Of a stretch of DNA of 64,000 nt, positions 13,801 through 23,273 are shown one piece after another. The translations under genes and the position numbers were made by a program. Each line of letters starts with the position of its first letter. Within the stretch, counting starts at the first letter, position 1. Under the pieces are notes generated by a model. It had not been told where the DNA came from, made no database searches, and saw only the letters and a program-made list of their open reading frames with translations. Source of the stretch: Misgurnus anguillicaudatus (Eukaryota > Chordata > Actinopteri > Cypriniformes > Cobitidae); assembly GCF_027580225.2 (NCBI RefSeq), contig NC_073348.2, forward strand, positions 28,608,001-28,672,000. Direction: 5' to 3'.

Positions 13801-16800
13801 ATGATTTTAAAACAAAGGGTGTATAAAAGATTATACAGCATTGTGCTCAAATTAACTAAGCTTGATGCTTATGTCATTCATCCATTTGTAGTAAACAGTA
13901 CTAAAGGGGATCGCAGACGAGAGCTGCCGCCGGTGTGCATACAATTAAAAGATAATAATGTGTTCTGTTTTTTGATTCATGGCGTGACGCCAGGGTTTCC
14001 CGCAGCATATTTCAGTTAAGGCGGCCCGCCTAAGCTTGGAAACCCTACCGCCTTAACTGGGTCTTCAAAAAAAAAAAAAAAAAATTCGCTGCACAAAATG
14101 CCGTCAAGTGCATCTCTGAGAATAGCGCGTTCGCGTATCACACCGCATGTGGGGACGCACGCCACACGGCCGAAATGAGAAAGACGTGGTCCGGACCGTC
14201 ACTGTCTGGAGGATAACTAGCCAGTAGATAAAACATCTCGGAGAATAGCGCAGACACGCTTCACACCGCGAGTGTGCACGCGCACCACACGGCCGAAATG
14301 AGATAAGACGTGGGCCGTCATGGAGGTTAGCCAGTTGATAAAACGCGTGTCCGTGAGAACTGTAAGTGGACTATGTTTTGGGGTTATTTAAACCTGTTAT
14401 TGTATTAGTCTATAGTTCTTCTAATTTTAAAGGAAGTTAGCTGGTGATTTTGTTGTTTAAGCAACCTGCTAAGGTTTCACGTGCCTGTTGATTATATAAT
14501 TGTTGAGCGCTCTTGCTCACTTTATTCATGTGCATTATATTTGCATGCTACAGTTACGCTCCTTTAAGATAATGTCATTAATAGAGGGAAATAATCAGTT
14601 TTTACAATGTTTGCGCTATCTATCATCGTTCGCCAGACGTTCTACAACATCTGCTTTAGTTTGTGTTTATTAACCCTTTAGTTTCACTTCATCACGCAGC
14701 TATTCCTATTAGAGGTAAAAACATTTAATTCATTAATAATGTAGTATGTGTTCATTTTTTGTCAAAGTTTCTTCAAAATTAAGTTTTATTTGAGTATTTT
14801 AAAAATAAATATTTTATTTATTTATTTTATTAAAATATTTTAATTTTCATCATGACACATACGCCACACCCCTTTGATTGTCACGCCCTTGGCCCCGCCC
14901 ACTCGCCCAACCCTACCACCTTAACTAACAAATTTTCTGCGGGAGACCCTGCATGACGCCATGCTTCTTGTCCGGTGACTCCATTGCATTTTTTGAGAAC
15001 TTAACGCCACAATATTTGGAAAAAAAAGCAAATGAACATAATTTGGCATTTGCTACATTTTCTAAGTGTGAGATATTACAAATATTTATCAGAAAAAAAT
15101 CTAGAGCAAATCTAGACTTGATATTATCCATGAAGATTTAATTGGATCATGCAAACTTGGCTAATCTGTTGGCCAATATTATTCATCTGCACAGGCTTGG
15201 TTATATCAGTAGAAAATAAATTATATATATATTAGGGCTGTCAAAATTAACGCGTTAATAACGCGTTAACGCAAATTCATTTTAACGCCACTAATTTTAT
15301 TAACGGAGATTAACGCAACGCGCAATTTCTGTTTGACCCTTGGTCCAGCCCATAGTTGAATGAACAGAGACGCAGACAAATGTGACTCTCTCTAAATGAG
15401 TAAAAGGTTTTCATAGAAATAAGAACATTAAGCAAATCGTCTACCAAATCCAATGCTCTAAATGCTCGTTGGACATCTGATATGATCTTTATTTATACGT
15501 CTGAGAGGTGTAACGTTACCGTCCTCCTAATGCTTAATCTAATACAAAGATGCGTCTCAATTCATTTTGGTTTCGCTTTTATGCATGACTTATAAAATAG
15601 ACTGCAGGACTTGCTTGATGTTAAAAGAGTCATTAAGAGAGATAAAGTTCGGTACCTGATTAATGTTAAAGAGTTATTAAGAGCGACAAGACTCAAAAGC
15701 GATCCCCTTACGCTGACTGACTGATATCTGAAGCGCGTGCACACAGACGCGCGAGTGCGCGACCCGGATATATAGACATCTACACAAAATTACAGTTTTA
15801 CAAATATCTGTTTTGATAAGAATTCACGCAGGTAGGCTCTATAATCTGTTATGTTTTTAGTAAATGTTTGGTTAACTGTTGGGTAAAAATATCTGATGTG
15901 TAACATTATATTAGATCACTTAGATTTTAAGCAGTCTGGATCAATGTCAATCAAACAAAAGGAAAAAAAAGTTGAACATACATTGATGATGTTTTTGCTT
16001 TGTGTGTGCTAAATCTATTAGTTTTACCAGTGATTTTAAGGTATTGATGTGGTAATATAATGTATGGATGGATGTGGAATTTTTTGTAGTAATTTGACTC
16101 TTTCAACTTCAAACACGTGTAGTTCTGTCATATTTTGTTATATTTCAACAAATCATGCATTGTTCTATGTGTTAATAGAGAATGTCAAAATATGAACAAC
16201 TATTTTTTTTAAATTTGCTAATTCCAACTCAACTTGCCAGCACGGGTCACAAATGATGCAGCAGCAAACAAAAATGGAGAAAGAAAAATCTTCTGAAAGG
16301 GAAATTCATATACAAAACAATGGCTGGTGATTCTGTTAAAATGTAAACAGGCTGTTGTTAACAAACATTTGCTTAAAGCATCTATATATGTATATATGAT
16401 TAGAATATTAAAAACCTGAAAAGTGTTAAATTAGGGTAAATTTCGAATGGATAAAAATGTGCGATTAATTTGCGATTAATCGCAGTTAACTCATGAAATC
16501 ATGCGATTAATCTAGATTAATTTTTTTAATCTATTGACAGCCCTAATATATATATAAGAAATGGAGAAAGTTGAAGATATGAAATACAATTGACTGTTAG
16601 AATCTTAACCAAAAAGAACAGGTTCAGATATTAATAAAACAAACTTAGTGTCATCTTTACATGATGGTAAAGTTAAAGCAGGGTGCATGATCTCTGAAAG
16701 CCAATGTTGACATTTGAAATCACCTAAACAAACACCCCTACCCTAATAGAATCGGGACCTGCTTTTGATAGACCCACCCCAAACATACGCAACTCAGGAA

Positions 16801-19800
16801 ACGATGTCGGTTAGTAGACATGCCCCTTACTGCTGATTGGCTACAAGTGTGTTTTGGTAGTCGGCCCGACTCCCTTTTCCAAAGTGTTTTTCAAAAATCA
16901 TGCACCCCGCCTTTAAAAAATTAAACAATAATAAATGGTTATAAAGACCATTTATTGATCGTTTCTCCCACACTTAGAGTGCAATGGTGAAATTTGAGCA
17001 TGTGATTGATGTACCTTCATTAAAGCTGTCTGGGACATTGGCTACCAGCAGACACAGGAACCACTCCCCGTTCTTCACGTGAAGCAGAGCTTCAGCCACC
17101 TCAATGATGGGAAGCAAGGAGGGCAGCTCTGCTTGGAGCAGACAATTTTTTCATATCAGCAAGCAATTTTTGTCGTAAAGGGCACATCCAAAATCCACTT
17201 TTACAAGATGTCTGAAAATAAATGCCTGTTGGCAGTGTGTGAACACAACAACCCTACATTGAAAACTAAAATTCACCTTCTCCTTTTTTATTCACATTAA
17301 ACCAAAGCAGTCTCATTAGATATGCTGTTTAGATTATCTTGATAATGTGATGTCACACAAACAAAGCCCCGCCCACAGCCACTATCTGACATGTTAATCT
17401 TCCGTAAAATGTATATTTAATATACGTCTTAGACTGTACTCAAAGGAATCAGATCTATTTTTATCCAAAAGGGAGCTGTAGCTCATTTGCATTTAAAGGT
17501 ACACACATGAAAATAGCGCTTTTTTGCTTTCACCCAAGTAGGAACATTTTATACTTGATATATAACAATCTGTGGGGTATTTTGAGCTAAAACTTCACAG
17601 AAACATTATAGGCACATCTGAGACATCTTGTAAAAATGGGCGTAATACATGTCCTTTAAACAGATTTACAACTTTACCTCCCAAGACAAGAGAGCTTTCA
17701 TACTACACGCCATTTACCTGCTTGAAGGATGCAAAGGACATCAGCCACCTCCTCCAGGTACACAGAACTCTCAAAGAGCTCAGAGGACCTCAGGAAAAAT
17801 TCTCCATTGGAGTCAGCCACCTATAGATCAGAGGAAAACATCCCTTCATGTGTGATATAATCAATGTTTTGCATTGATTTTAACACATAAATGAAGAGTT
17901 TGGGTCCAAAACGCGATAAACGCAAAAAAAAGTTACCGCCAAAAATCAGTATTGTATCTGGTCAGTCTTAAAAAGTAAATTCTAAATTTTACATAAAATC
18001 CAAAATCCGCCGTCTTATTCTGTCATCTTTTCTCCCTTTCTTCACAAAACGCATTAAACGCCAGTCCTCCTTCTCTGCAGAATGCAATAAATCCGCTCAA
18101 CAATTCACAGCATACCATTCCACACATTGTAAACAACAATGGTGGCGCGGAATACACACGGAATCCTAGTTTTCCAAATCTATTTTGTACTTCGTGATTA
18201 CCAAACAAACAAAAACAAAATAATACTTTTGATGGCATTGCTAAACCTGTGGTGGTTTTCTGTAGCGGGAAAGAAACGTAAGCCATCACAATCAAATATT
18301 TTACGCGAGAGGCACTTGGAAGACGGAAAAATGACGGCTGTTGCTTGTTCTCCTGACAGCATCAAGCTTCTCTCATGCTAACACATTCAGCCCAGGGGAT
18401 CCTATGAAAAACTTTCCATAATTTTACTCAAAGCCAGCAAAAATCGAGCAGAACCAAAACATTTCACAGCTGATCGCTGTCAAAAAAGTTAATCAACAAC
18501 GTCCCAAAAATTACAGTGTTCTTAATATGACATAGTAAGTGTTTTGATTAATGCCATTAATGTTTATTTTTTATCAGTGTATATCACTAGTCAACTAAAT
18601 ATATAAATAACATGGCAAAGATGAATGCACATTTATATACTGATTCAATAGATTTAAAGCATTTTGAAAAAAAAACTTGTCATTGATTTATTTCATTTTG
18701 TAGAAAAAAATCATCTGTTTTTGTAATAAATCTTTGAAAATCAAATTATGGATTTGAATTTTTTATGTTTTTATAACCTAAAGATGCTATGTGAAGGTTT
18801 GTAACAGAAAGTGGCTTTCATCTTTCTTGGTATAGAAAACACATTTTTATTGAAATTAGTCAAAATGGATTTATTGCGTTTTGGAACCAAACTCATATTG
18901 AATCTTTGAGAAACAAAACACCTTTAAAATTATATTTAGATGTTCTGAAATGGAAAAATCAGTTTATAAAGTCTTAATTTTTTTAATATAACTAACTCTC
19001 TCTTTCAACAGGTATTGTTTCGGAATTGTGAAAACATGTAACTTGGTATAAGCACTTATCTGTATTATTGCCTTGATTTGCCTTGAAGTCGCTTTGAATA
19101 AATGCGTGTGCTAAATGCCTAAATGTAAATATTTACAATCAGATAAACTAATTTTTAGATGCAAGAGTAATAAAAGACATTGAACCTTGTTTATAATGGC
19201 CAGTAGCTCACTGAGAGCCAGTCGAAGTCTCCTAAGAGGATCACTATGTTCAAACTCCAGAGTCAATCCATGCTGCAGCTGAGAGATCAAGATGCTTTCA
19301 GTGTTAGAGCCTCCAGCCTTATGCCTGCAGGGAAGACAAATTTCAGTATAAAGGAACCGGATCTTAAAATATTACAACACTGTAGCTTATAATCATAGGC
19401 TGTTTTAAAACCCTGAAAGGTAGACATTCATTTTGGGCATCAAAAGCACATTCTATGATGTCTAAATAAGAAGTAAATATGATCTCATAAGCCATTGTCT
19501 TCACATTAGGCTATGCCACAAAAACTTAAGAAGTGTTTAACAGACCACTAGATTACACTCCTAAAAACAGTTTTTTAATAGCAGCTAATAAATCTACCGG
19601 TGCCCAAACAAAATCAATCATCAGATATGTAAACAATCACATTTCAACATCCACAAGTCAAACCTTTGACTCAAATTCAATACACAAGAAAACGTCTACC
19701 CACCTGAGCTGCAGCTCTTTTCTAGCGTCCTGCTCCAGAGCATGGAAATCCACAGACAGCAGGGCTACTATAGAGTTCACCGCTTCCACCCCGGACAGCA

Positions 19801-19996
19801 GTCGCAGGATGAGCTTCTTGTCTTGCGCCCAGGCGTTGCTTTGATCAGCAGGGGCGCAGAGAGCCATCCTCACCAGACAGGGCAGAAGAAGCCGCAGCTC
19901 GGGATCACTCAGAGCTGCCAGTCTGGCCACATCTACCTTCTGCATGGCCTCAAAGGCATACGGGCTCACAAACTGAAGACAGGCACTGTCTGCCAT
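1681..19996 (-). CDS. ints2: INTS2, Integrator complex subunit 2 (gene span, 3' part outside window)
   Basis: INTS2 is a large helical scaffold subunit of the nuclear Integrator complex, which cleaves nascent RNA for snRNA 3' processing and terminates promoter-proximal RNA polymerase II. Twelve coding exons with GT/AG borders give residues 1-563 in one frame: MADSACLQFVSPYAFEAMQK at the start, HVVKASALLRLYCALMGIAG in the middle, and AVTNNLSANITGFLPIHCIY near the window edge. Human INTS2 is about 1200 residues, so the second half lies below position 1. I chose the ATG at 19996 because it matches the family N-terminus and directly follows a strong pyrimidine-rich acceptor. It lies downstream of MED13 in the same orientation, as in human. 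Confidence 0.96.
2135..2203 (-). CDS. ints2: INTS2 coding exon 11
   Basis: Residues 496-518, IAIKPSSLSKMKTIFTQEIF and TEQ. Acceptor TTACAG, donor GTGATT. Confidence 0.95.
2889..3003 (-). CDS. ints2: INTS2 coding exon 10
   Basis: Residues 457-495, SAAGVSASFGEMLLLVAMYF and HSNQLSAIIELVCSTLGMK. Acceptor CCTCAG, donor GTGAGT. Confidence 0.96.
3525..4457. mobile_element. Foldback element with 391-bp arms, TTAA target
   Basis: Arms 3529-3919 and 4063-4453 are near-perfect reverse complements around a 143-nt spacer. Ends AGGGAAATTCCGCCC and GGGCGGAATTTCCCT are flanked by TTAA. The interrupted host sequence (CCTATTTAAAG to GACTGTTACATGAGTAG) resumes exactly, which proves insertion. Each arm carries an ATGGCGGCGGGACGC sequence followed by a CACG|GTAAGT-like donor. 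Confidence 0.85.
5142..5493. mobile_element. hAT-type MITE with 8-bp target duplication
   Basis: Termini TAGGGATGC and GCATCCCTA, with flanks GTTTAGAC and GTTTAGTC (8 bp, one mismatch). The interior is AT-rich with ATATAC-like stretches. A related, disrupted copy is at 48800-49389. Confidence 0.8.
5960..6690. other. Unique intronic sequence, possible conserved non-coding element
   Basis: No open frame worth calling, no terminal repeats and no resemblance to the repeat families elsewhere in the window. Contains CTAATAATTACAAGCGCAAG and CCCCCAATTATTGCTTGTG, with homeodomain-type TAATTA/CAATTA cores. A regulatory role is inference only. Confidence 0.3.
6700..6771 (-). CDS. ints2: INTS2 coding exon 9
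   Basis: Residues 433-456, STPEQEQLMVMWLSWMIKEE and EYFE. Acceptor CTACAG, donor GTATGG. Split codons at both ends join AG|T. Confidence 0.95.
6955..7110. repeat. Fragment of the ACAAACCACCAT TTAA-type family
   Basis: Shares CAACAAACCACCATTATGG and nearby CAGTGTTTGCAT with the copies at 9150-9438 and 61376-61888. No intact ends. Confidence 0.5.
7189..8218. mobile_element. TA-flanked inverted-repeat element
   Basis: Termini CACTGAAACAAC and GTTGTTTTTTTCAGTG, each flanked by TA, as in Tc1/mariner-type MITEs. The interior is AT-rich with many AAGTAAA motifs and no transposase frame. Confidence 0.6.
8963..9088 (-). CDS. ints2: INTS2 coding exon 8
   Basis: Residues 391-432, PTDEEAEQLLQLMTSRPPAT to RFVSLSFCKLLAF. 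Acceptor CTGTAG, donor GTGCAT. Confidence 0.94.
9150..9438. mobile_element. TTAA-type MITE copy (GTGAAATGTCCC family)
   Basis: Ends AAGTCTTGTGAAATGTCCC then TTAA. Carries the shared core TAAGCTAAAACTTCACATAC. Same family as 34233-34672 and 61376-61888. The left end is decayed. Confidence 0.6.
9803..10023 (-). CDS. ints2: INTS2 coding exon 7
   Basis: Residues 318-390, RKRESSSVLWQMRRQLLLEL, HIPNDSNMDTDSGSGYSGLR and HVVKASALLRLYCALMGIAG. Acceptor TTTCAG, donor GTACGA. Confidence 0.96.
10123..10293 (-). CDS. ints2: INTS2 coding exon 6
   Basis: Residues 261-317, VEECHLPGLGVALTLDYKPD and LLLGTNGKVRTWFSMFIRNG. Acceptor CGTAG, donor GTAAAA. Confidence 0.96.
10490..10620 (-). CDS. ints2: INTS2 coding exon 5
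   Basis: Residues 217-260, VCRGLIKNGERQDEESVGGR and QLCQMNPSQALNIRAMV. Only the acceptor CTCCAG at 10621 keeps the frame; the CAG eleven bases further in does not. Donor GTGAGT. Confidence 0.94.
10733..10835 (-). repeat. tRNA-derived SINE head (degenerate)
   Basis: Minus strand reads CTGTAGCTCAATTTGTAGCG (box A-like) and then GGTTCTGGGTTTAATCCC (box B-like). It does not fold as an intact tRNA and has no clear tail. Confidence 0.45.
11001..11441. mobile_element. Compact palindromic TTAA-type MITE (intact copy)
   Basis: TTAAAGGAAAACACCAC to GTGGTGTTTTCCTTTAA, 441 bp with TTAA at both ends. The whole element is two inverted arms of about 200 bp around a short centre. It is a short relative of the element at 3317-5958. 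Confidence 0.85.
11764..12134. mobile_element. TTAA-flanked MITE
   Basis: Starts TTAAAGGACCAGCG and ends AACATTGAACCTTTAA. The ends are only weakly inverted, but both carry TTAA and the layout is typical of common fish repeats. Confidence 0.5.
12140..13106. other. INTS2 intron, no gene seen
   Basis: AT-rich sequence with no coding similarity I recognise. The only structure is a short (CA)n tract near 12824-12841. Confidence 0.6.
13107..13412. mobile_element. TTAA-flanked MITE
   Basis: TTAAAGCAACACCAAAGAG to AAAAACTCTTTAA. The AAGAGTTTTT / AAAAACTCTT ends are inverted, with TTAA at both borders. Confidence 0.6.
13991..14951. mobile_element. hAT-type non-autonomous element, 961 bp
   Basis: Termini CAGGGTTTCCCGCAG and CTGCGGGAGACCCTG, with 8-bp flanks CGTGACGC and CATGACGC. 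Subterminal CCGCCTTAACTG motifs occur at both ends. An internal tandem duplication of about 120 bp (GAATAGCGC to GGCCGAAATGAGA) spans roughly 14117-14345. No transposase frame. Confidence 0.85.
15233..16545. mobile_element. hAT-type non-autonomous element, 1313 bp
   Basis: Termini TAGGGCTGTCAA and TTGACAGCCCTA, flanked on both sides by ATATATAT (8 bp). The subterminal GTTAACGCG- and GATTAATCGC-rich sequence is typical of a widespread fish hAT group. No intact transposase. Confidence 0.85.
16673..16916. mobile_element. TTAA-type MITE, GCAGGGTGCATGAT family, copy 1
   Basis: TTAAAGCAGGGTGCATGATC to AATCATGCACCCCGCCTTTAA, 244 bp. Related copies lie at 31860-32068 and 45829-46065. Confidence 0.8.
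17015..17128 (-). CDS. ints2: INTS2 coding exon 4
   Basis: Residues 179-216, ELPSLLPIIEVAEALLHVKN and WFLCLLVANVPDSFNE. Acceptor AAGCAG, donor GTACAT. The next intron (about 6.4 kb) holds two hAT-type elements. Confidence 0.95.
17175..17659. mobile_element. TTAA-type MITE (AAGGGCACAT ends), decayed left border
   Basis: Left AAAGGGCACATCC with TTTTACAAGATGTCTG; right AGACATCTTGTAAAAATGGG and GTCCTTTAA. The internal TGAGCTAAAACTTCACA core is shared with the GTGAAATGTCCC family. Confidence 0.55.
17718..17820 (-). CDS. ints2: INTS2 coding exon 3
   Basis: Residues 145-178, VADSNGEFFLRSSELFESSV to EEVADVLCILQA. Acceptor CTATAG, donor GTAAAT. Confidence 0.94.
17896..18894. mobile_element. Inverted-repeat element, unclassified
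   Basis: Ends GAGTTTGGGTCCAAAACGC and GCGTTTTGGAACCAAACTC, about 1 kb apart. No clear target duplication; superfamily not assigned. Lies in the intron between INTS2 coding exons 2 and 3. Confidence 0.55.
19085..19132 (+). repeat. Conserved fish SINE/LINE 3' tail motif
   Basis: GTCGCTTTGAATAAATGCG then TGCTAAATGCCTAAATGTAA resembles the shared 3' tail of fish V-SINE and L2-like retroposons. No upstream tRNA-like head recognised. Confidence 0.5.
19186..19324 (-). CDS. ints2: INTS2 coding exon 2
   Basis: Residues 98-144, HKAGGSNTESILISQLQHGL and FEHSDPLRRLRLALSELLAI. Acceptor CTGCAG, donor GTTCAA, which is weak. Confidence 0.93.
19704..19996 (-). CDS. ints2: INTS2 coding exon 1 with start codon
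   Basis: Residues 1-97, MADSACLQFVSPYAFEAMQK, LLLPCLVRMALCAPAD and LSGVEAVNSIVALLSVDFHA. ATG at 19996-19994, donor GTGGGT. The upstream acceptor TTTCTTTCCACCCAG lies just 5' of the ATG. Confidence 0.96.
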
Positions 19997-20087
19997 TCTG
20001 CTGGGTGGAAAGAAAAAGTAGACGAGAATAAAGAAATAGCAGATAGTTAAGGCACCTGTAGCTTTACATAGGAAAACAGATGTTCTT

Positions 20088-20130
20088 CTAGCTCAAATGG
20101 TTATAGGTTCGATCCCTAGGGAAAATAGAT
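20088..20130 (+). repeat. tRNA-like SINE remnant
   Basis: TAGCTCAAATGG followed closely by GGTTCGATCCCTAGGG resembles A and B boxes brought together by a deletion. Too short to be a tRNA. Confidence 0.35.
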
Positions 20131-20154
20131 ACTTGATAAATTGAATGCACTGTA

Positions 20155-20831
20155 AGTAGGTATGTTGCTAACTCCGCTGTCGCGGCTGACTTTTTGGTTC
20201 CGCTCAACGAAATTCAAGATTTCCTCAGGCGGAGCACGGTGTTGTGGAAAATAATGCATCTGCTGGTTTGTTGATGGCAAAATTTCTGAGTTTTTATTGT
20301 TAACACCTGCGGAAGAAGCATAGGTACCTTCTCGTTTTCAGTCACCACCTTTCATGTTTAACTACTGGCCGTGCACGCTCGCCAAAGTCTGGTGTTTATA
20401 AAATCGTGGTTGTTTTTGCTGAAGTTGAGTAAAGACATTCTTGAAATTATAATAAATTTGAACGACGACCACGGGAGTTTTACCACCCCCAAAATCTGCT
20501 TGAATGGACAAAGAATGTGAAGCAGACGTATAGCCATGTAGTAGATGTCTGTTTATATGTTATTTGGTGTAACAGTAGTAACAGTTTATCTTAAAAGATT
20601 CAGGTCAATATCTCAAAAATTTAAAAAAAGTTATAGCAAAAAACTTTATAATTTTCATGATTCGGTCACACATTTTCTTGAATTTTAATGGAAAACATGG
20701 CCAGTATTTTGTTATTCTTGAACCCATAAACATGATCTTGGTCTCATTTAAAAGCTTTTTTCAAGCTCTTTCTATCCGAACAACTAGTTTTAGCATTTAA
20801 CCATTTTGAAAATTTTAGCAACATACCTACT
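20155..20831. mobile_element. Inverted-repeat MITE with 3-bp GTA flanks
   Basis: Ends AGTAGGTATGTTGCTAA and TTAGCAACATACCTACT, each next to GTA. The 3-bp duplication would fit PIF/Harbinger-like insertion but differs from its usual TWA target. Confidence 0.6.
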
Positions 20832-21544
20832 GTAAGTGATAAATAAAATAACATTGTGAAGTGACACTGTATGTGATTGTTATTACTATAAAATCATAAT
20901 AAATACATTATTGGATATCCTTTAAATAGTATATATAGATTTTTTGAATACATCTTTATTTTTGTATACTTTCTTTGATGACAGATGTGACTAATATCCA
21001 CACTAATTGACTAAACTAAACAACAATACCACCGGGTTTTGGACAGCCCCCTGTTAAGTAGCTACTCTGTGAACACTGTGGTACATTAATATGGTAATGG
21101 TTAAATACCTCAGTATAAGGTGTTACCAGTTACTCATTTCTAACTTTTTTTTTCTTTTTTTAAAAAGTGGTGGGTTACTGCATTTTATATGTGGAGAATT
21201 GTAAACATAATTTATTGCAAAAATTTTGATAAATGTCAGATGGCTAATAACAAGGTTAAACGTAGTTAACTTTGCTTTTTGTGCATTTATTAAAATATGC
21301 ATTAATTATTAAATTATCTTTAATAAAAATTCACCGCGTTAATGCTTTAAAAGTCCAATTTAAAACCTTTAAATGCACCTAGTATGTATGGGGTGTATTG
21401 AATGTATGATATACAACACTGCCTGCTATCTACTAATGTGTAACTTGTGCTTAACTGCTATAGATTAAATTAGTAGCTTAAAAAATATAACAAAAGTGTA
21501 TATGCATCATAAAGGAGCCTTAAAGCGAGCAGTTGTAATCTTAC

Positions 21545-21750
21545 CTGGAGTTTACCGGTACAGCTGGTTACAATGAAAACACACACCCCGGTAAGGCCCG
21601 AGAGGCCACGGTCTTTTGTGATTCTCACGCCCACAGGAAGTTGAGGTTTGTCGGTGTAGGACAATTTAACTCACCGTGTAGCTAACAGGCTAGCTACTAG
21701 CGTTACCCCGCTAATCAAGACATCCATTGATCAAGCTAACCGTTAAAATG
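21545..21750 (-). other. INTS2 non-coding first exon / 5' UTR (probable)
   Basis: The coding start is preceded by an acceptor at 20000-20002, so a 5' UTR exon must lie upstream. Two donors fit: CTCCAG|GTAAGATT (exon edge 21545) and CACG|GTGAGTTAA (exon edge 21675). The interval holds an ETS-like ACTTCCTG and has no ATG on the minus strand between 21545 and 21675. The transcription start is not resolved. Confidence 0.45.
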
Positions 21751-21960
21751 CTGTAATAAGAGTGATTGTGCCTCAGTAACCAACGTATGTTGTATTAAAC
21801 ACGATATGTCCGTTAAACGTTTTACAGATAACAAGCTAAAATGTCGTTTAGTTAATGATTTTAGCACGAGCCCTCATCCGCTCTGCTGTGTACATGAGAG
21901 ACGGACTCTTGCTGTGTTTCAAAACCTAGTGAACCGCCTACCGACTACACTACTACCCAG
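21675..21960 (-). promoter_or_regulatory. INTS2 promoter region (position inferred)
   Basis: Placed only from the inferred first exon. I see no TATA box at a sensible distance and no long CpG run. The sequence is locally less AT-rich than its surroundings and free of recognised transposons. Confidence 0.25.
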
Positions 21961-22071
21961 ACAGTTCAATATTAGGACACGTTAAAATGTTAAGTACTGT
22001 ATAAGACGCATTGTAAAAAAAGAGCTATAATAACATTAAAAAAAATAATAAACTGAAGTGTTCATAATTCC

Positions 22072-22489
22072 CAGAGGCGGACACTACTTAAAAATGTACG
22101 TTTATGTAGAAAGTAAAAATACTTAAGTATATCGTATTTTATACATTCTAAAGCATGTTATCATAATTTTAACTTCACTACATTTCATAATTTCAAGTTT
22201 TTGGTTTATATTTAATATTTAAGTACATATAGTATTTTTTTTTACTTTTACTTAAGTAAAAAGTACTTTTGTACTTTTACTCAAGAAAAGTAAAAGTACA
22301 CAATTTTTATGTAATTAGGTATTTAATAAATTTTAATATGCAATATAAAGGAATACACAGTATGATTCTACGCTTTAGAATGTAGTGACATTTTTTTTAG
22401 TAAAGTAAATTTTTCCCAAGACAGACACTCTGATAAAGCACAGATGCTTGGAAAATGTACTTAAAATATTCAAGTAGTGTTCACCTCTG
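22072..22489. mobile_element. hAT-type MITE in the MED13-INTS2 intergenic gap
   Basis: Ends CAGAGGCGGACACTACTT and CAAGTAGTGTTCACCTCTG, with 8-bp flanks ATAATTCC and ATGATTCC. The interior is rich in ACTTAAGTA motifs. Confidence 0.85.
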
Positions 22490-22497
22490 ATGATTCC

Positions 22498-23250
22498 TAT
22501 AAAATGCTGGTTTTACACCATTACCAGAAAAAAAAGGGTAATATTTCTTATATATCGTTACATTATTATATGGTAGTTCATAAAAAATAAATTCACAAAT
22601 AGGTAATGCTTATATATGTTTTATCATTTTTAAGAACAATATTTGAACCCTTATTAAAAATAAGGTATTGGCCATGAATATGGTAGCCTAAACTTTATAA
22701 ACTAGTTATTGAAGATTTGGTAAATTGTGGCTAAATTGTGGTAGTTGGAAATTAACTTATGAATATAAATTATAGAAAAATATATATAGACATGGTGTAG
22801 CTTGTGAAGACTCATCTATGCATTGTAAACTGAGTCCTTTCCATTGTGTGCATAACAGATTTGCATTTGAAAAGTGTGTAGACTTGGTTTGCAATGTAAG
22901 AGAAATCCCCGGGTCATTGAATATCAGCATACAGTTTATTCTGAACAGAGTAAGATACAAGAAATAGATCTTTCTCTGTGCACAAACACTGCATTTCCAA
23001 CAGGCATCCAGATTCACTTTTAAAATCCATTTACACCACACATTTCTTTGTCATATTCAAAGAAAAGTGATTTGGATCTACTTAAAAATGGTGCAAACAG
23101 TAGTGCCAATTATGGACGGCAAGGTGAGGTAAAGTGGATGAACTTTAAACATATTATAGGGTCTTCATTAGCCACTTATGATTTTAATGAAAGCCGCACA
23201 TGTCCATCATTACGATCAGATTTCACATCCAAATAAACACAAGCACATGA
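22498..23250. other. Intergenic sequence between the MED13 3' end and INTS2
   Basis: AT-rich and unique-looking; no gene, RNA or terminal repeat recognised. Confidence 0.55.
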
Positions 23251-23267
23251 AAAATGAATTGAGTCTT

Positions 23268-23273
23268 TTTATT
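23268..23273 (-). terminator. Candidate MED13 polyadenylation signal AATAAA
   Basis: Canonical hexamer on the minus strand with a TGTGCTTGTGTTTA-like GU-rich stretch just downstream. Two earlier hexamer positions, near 23399 and 23586, are alternatives. Confidence 0.35.

Noticed and set aside
20088..20130. Functional tRNA gene
   Set aside because: The A- and B-box-like motifs are too close together and no cloverleaf can be drawn.
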